Positions 21,094 to 23,443 of a stretch of 23,443 nt of DNA are shown here, piece after piece (positions within the stretch are counted from its first letter, which is position 1; every line of letters begins with the position of its first letter). The notes under the pieces are model-generated. The model made no database searches and had not been told where the DNA came from. It worked only from the letters and a program-made list of their open reading frames with translations. Made by a program: the position numbers and the translations under genes. Origin of the DNA: Smittium culicis (taxonomy: Eukaryota; Kickxellomycota; Harpellomycetes; Harpellales; Legeriomycetaceae); NCBI GenBank assembly GCA_001970855.1, contig LSSN01000767.1:2811-26253 (forward strand), in the 5' to 3' direction.

Positions 21094-22939
21094 TTAAGCG
21101 TTTTCATTTACTTGGTCCATAGGAGAATCTTCTGGGTATTGGGCGCTAGAGTCATTGTTGCTGGGGCTTTGAGATCTAGATGCGCTTCTATGGTTAGATC
21201 TTGGAGGAGAAGGGGAGCGGGAGGCATTTCTATTGCGGGAGTTGGATATAGATCTTGAACGGGAACGGGAACGGGAGCGAGAGCGAGAGATAGAGCGAGA
21301 GATATCTCTGTGACGAGGAATAGATCTGGAGCGAGATTTTGGAGATATAGATCTATGTCTTGAGGGGGATCGAGAAGAGTCTCTTGGGGGAGAAGCTGAG
21401 CGAGAGCGTTGTCTTGAGTGGGATGGGGATACAGAGCGAGATCTACGGGGGGAGTGGGAGCGGCTTCTAGAAGAGTGGCGTGAGCGGGGAGGAGAATTGC
21501 TGTGGTGGGAGCGGGGATTAGAGAGTGATCGGGAGGTAGAGCGCTTTCTGGAGGAGGGTTCAGACCTTCTTCCCTTAGAGCCAGAGCGGCGTGAGTGGTC
21601 AGAAGCGGAGCGGGAGCGGGAACGGGATCGGGAGCGAGAGCGAGAGCGACGTCTACGGTCAACTGAGGGGGAGCGGGAGCGGGAATAAGAGCGTGAGCGG
21701 CGGCTGCGTCTGGCGGGTGAGTAGTTTCTTCGGGAGCTAGAGTACCTGGTTGAGCGATCTCTGGAGCGGCTGCGGCGAGGTGAGACGCTGCGGCTGTAGG
21801 ATCTGTTTCCACGGCGATATCTAAGGGCAAAGGAAAAGAGAGGTAGAAAGAGAAAGGTCAAAGAAAGAGTTAGTAGATGTAAAGCCGGAGACTAACATAA
21901 AATTCAGAAATCTGGGCTGGAAAGATTAAAAACAGCTAATGGCAAAGTCAAAGCTCAAAAAACGTGGCAGGCTGACAGTGACATAGTAAGGAATAGTTGC
22001 CAAATATGAGTAAAAAAGGGTGTCAATGGTAGGCGGGATGGGATATATTAAAGGGTGTCAAGGAAAGAGGGGGGGGAAAGTGGAAGGTAAAATGGGGAGT
22101 GGAGAGGAGTGGAGAGGAGAGGAAGGGGGTATTAAAGGGTGTCAAGAATAGGCAAAAGGGATGCATTAAAAGGGTGTCAAAATGAATAATGGTGTCAAAG
22201 GATTATAGGCAACAAAATAATAGAATGTTGTCAAAAGAGTAAAAAGGTGTCAAGGAATTTGGGATAATGTCAAAGATAAGAAGGCGCCAAATAAAGAGAG
22301 GAATAAAAAAGTACCTATTGGGAGAGCGGCTGCGTCTTTGGCTATTGTTGCAATCGCGAGCCCAATGACCTATGGACGAAAAGGTATTAAAGGGTTAGAA
22401 AAGTTAAAGATTGAATGTGGCAGGGGGGGGGAGTACCTTCACGGCCGCATCTGAAGCAGGTGTTGTCGTCGGTGCGGCGGGCGCTTCCCTTAGCAAACTC
22501 GACGACGATTCTTTCGTCACCCAGCTTCATTCTATGGCATTCTTTTAAAGCATCTTCAGCATCACGTCGATCATCATATTCAATGAAGCCGTAACCTAAT
22601 TGATAGAAATCCAAAAATATTAGATTTATGTGAAAAAGTATATCAAATAAATAAAAATAAATATAAAGAATAAGATTGGTACTTACATAGATTTACACCG
22701 CGCTAATGAAAAATAGTAAATAATGGAACAATATTAGAAAAAAAAAACCAAATATGATGAGATAGATGCGAGATAAAAATTAGAGCGGAATCAAAATGAA
22801 GTGTAAAAATCAGCGTATAACTTACTTTAATATCGCAGCGAGTTAGTTTACCATAGTAGCCAAAAATGTCTTCAAGTTCAGCACTTCTGATATTTCTTGG
22901 TAATCTACCTACAAACAATTGACTTTTTGCAGAACTCAT
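21094..22939 (-). CDS. SR splicing factor with RRM, CCHC zinc knuckle and long RS domain (SRSF7/RSZ-like)
   Basis: Predicted nuclear pre-mRNA splicing factor. Exons are 22939-22826, 22702-22687 (16 nt), 22595-22437, 22369-22315 and 21820-21094, giving 356 residues. The RRM (about 6-80) has RNP2-like LFVGRL (8-13) and RNP1-like CYGFIEYDD (44-52), followed by RRDAEDAL. A CX2CX4HX4C zinc knuckle, CFRCGREGHWARDC, sits at 90-103 and is interrupted by intron 3. The rest (from about 108) is a long Arg-Ser domain with uninterrupted RS runs, ending in an acidic tail SAQYPEDSPMDQVNENA. RRM plus one knuckle plus RS is the layout of SRSF7 in animals and RSZ proteins in plants. The start codon opens directly into the RRM (MSSAKSQLFVGR), as usual for the family. 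Introns are 123, 91, 67 and 494 nt; the last carries repeated TTGACACC elements and may be regulatory. The exact orthologue name is uncertain, so none is given. Confidence 0.93.
21869..21875 (-). promoter_or_regulatory. Consensus branch point TACTAAC in SR gene intron 4
   Basis: The minus strand reads TACTAAC, the perfect fungal branch consensus. It lies about 48 nt before the acceptor CCCTTAG at 21821, and a continuous pyrimidine tract fills the gap. This supports the 494-nt intron and the exon 5 boundary. Confidence 0.7.
22018..22275 (-). repeat. Interspersed TTGACACC-like motif cluster in SR gene intron 4
   Basis: On the transcribed strand the intron carries about eight copies of TTGACA(C)C or a close variant, often as TTGACACCCTTT. 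Plus-strand positions of the matching GGTGTCAA/TGTCAA cores are near 22020, 22055, 22139, 22173, 22192, 22229, 22247 and 22268. The spacing is irregular (about 18-85 nt), so this is not a simple tandem array. Similar TTGACTTTG and TTGACCTTTC words continue toward the acceptor. Function is unknown; a multi-site protein-binding element on the intron is the natural guess. Confidence 0.65.
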
Positions 22940-23443
22940 CTCAGATAAAGTTTAATAATTAGGCTTGATAAATACAGTTTACTAGAACGTAGACAAAGAG
23001 AGCTATTGAATAAGTAGGGTAGATAGAGACGAAGACAATAATAGATTATTAAAGACTAGGTAAAACAAAAGAGAGACTATACAAATGAAACAGAGGAATT
23101 AAGCAAAAGGATAGTTTGGGCACAAAGCAATTACTTTAAGAGTAAAATATGATTTCGACACAAAACCAAAAATTAATCAGGACAGATAAAAAATTACGAC
23201 TTGATCGAATATCAGAAAACAAAGATTTAACCTGAATTGCTTAAAGTCCCGAAAATAAACAAAACCTTTAAAATTTTTTTCTTAGTGTAATTATAAATTT
23301 CTGAAAGAGCAGCGCTTATTGCTTATCTAACTATTAGTGGGGAATTAACACGTACGCTTAATCTCCTAATCTAATTACTAATGGGGAATGGACTCGCCCA
23401 CTTAATCTGCTAATCAAATTATATTTCCAAATTAACCTACATT
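22940..23443. other. Upstream region of the SR gene
   Basis: A+T-rich DNA with no coding pattern on either strand, presumably containing the SR gene promoter and 5' UTR. No CCAAT or TATA element could be placed with confidence. The last ~120 bp contain an imperfect tandem repeat, and the window ends before another gene is reached. Confidence 0.5.
23315..23423 (+). repeat. Imperfect 44-bp tandem repeat, about 2.5 units
   Basis: Two adjacent units align at an offset of 44 bp. TGGGGAAT recurs at 23338 and 23382, and CTTAATCT(C/G)CTAATC recurs at 23357 and 23401. A degenerate partial unit (CTTATTGCTTATCTAACTA) starts near 23315. The units are diverged, so this is an old minisatellite-like duplication about 400 bp upstream of the SR gene start. 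Confidence 0.6.

Noticed and set aside
21108..21830. A 240-codon overlapping open frame (Ala/Pro/Leu-rich) on the same strand as the RS domain, and an Arg/Glu-rich frame opposite
   Set aside because: Alternating AGX/CGX codons of an RS domain automatically keep other frames open and give Ala-Leu, Pro-Ala or Arg-Glu runs. No start or splice context supports them.

Overview
The window looks like nuclear DNA of a fungus with an AT-rich genome. It holds an intron-rich gene for a mitochondrial MutS homologue (MSH1), a duplicated ESCRT-III gene (VPS20) and an RRM/zinc-knuckle SR protein gene. Splice donors are degenerate (GTAATT, GTATAT, GTACTC, GTACGC and others), which argues against Saccharomyces-type yeasts. 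MSH1 implies a mitochondrial genome, which argues against the equally AT-rich anaerobic gut chytrids. The zinc-knuckle SR protein would fit an early-diverging ('zygomycete'-type) fungus, but that placement is an inference.

Layout. MSH1 lies on the minus strand (46-3903, ten exons by my reconstruction, 1017 residues). After about 630 bp of intergenic DNA an inverted repeat begins. The left arm (about 4537-7453) carries an intact two-exon VPS20 on the plus strand with its promoter and about 1.65 kb of 3' flank. Between the arms (7454-17865) is 10.4 kb of extremely A+T-rich, gene-free DNA with a few coding-looking remnants and a perfect hairpin near its right end. The right arm (about 17866-20776) mirrors the left and carries a second intact VPS20 on the minus strand. 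An SR-type splicing factor gene (21094-22939, minus strand, five exons, 356 residues) follows, then about 500 bp of upstream DNA with a 44-bp tandem repeat.

The three gene types act in separate processes: mitochondrial DNA maintenance, endosomal/membrane scission and pre-mRNA splicing. They do not form a functional cluster. The architecture is the striking part: near-identical inverted arms around a 10-kb AT-rich gene desert resemble the arms-plus-core layout of regional centromeres in some fungi. Here, unusually, the arms carry a living housekeeping gene. The two Vps20 copies differ by one residue (P181S), inside the predicted Vps4-binding motif. The gene body, its intron and its proximal 3' flank are far more alike between arms than the arm edges, suggesting gene conversion. 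The last intron of the SR gene contains about eight copies of a TTGACACC-like element, a candidate splicing-control region.

All exon structures were read by hand from splice sites, frame continuity and family motifs. No RNA genes, CRISPR arrays, complete transposons or prokaryotic features were found.
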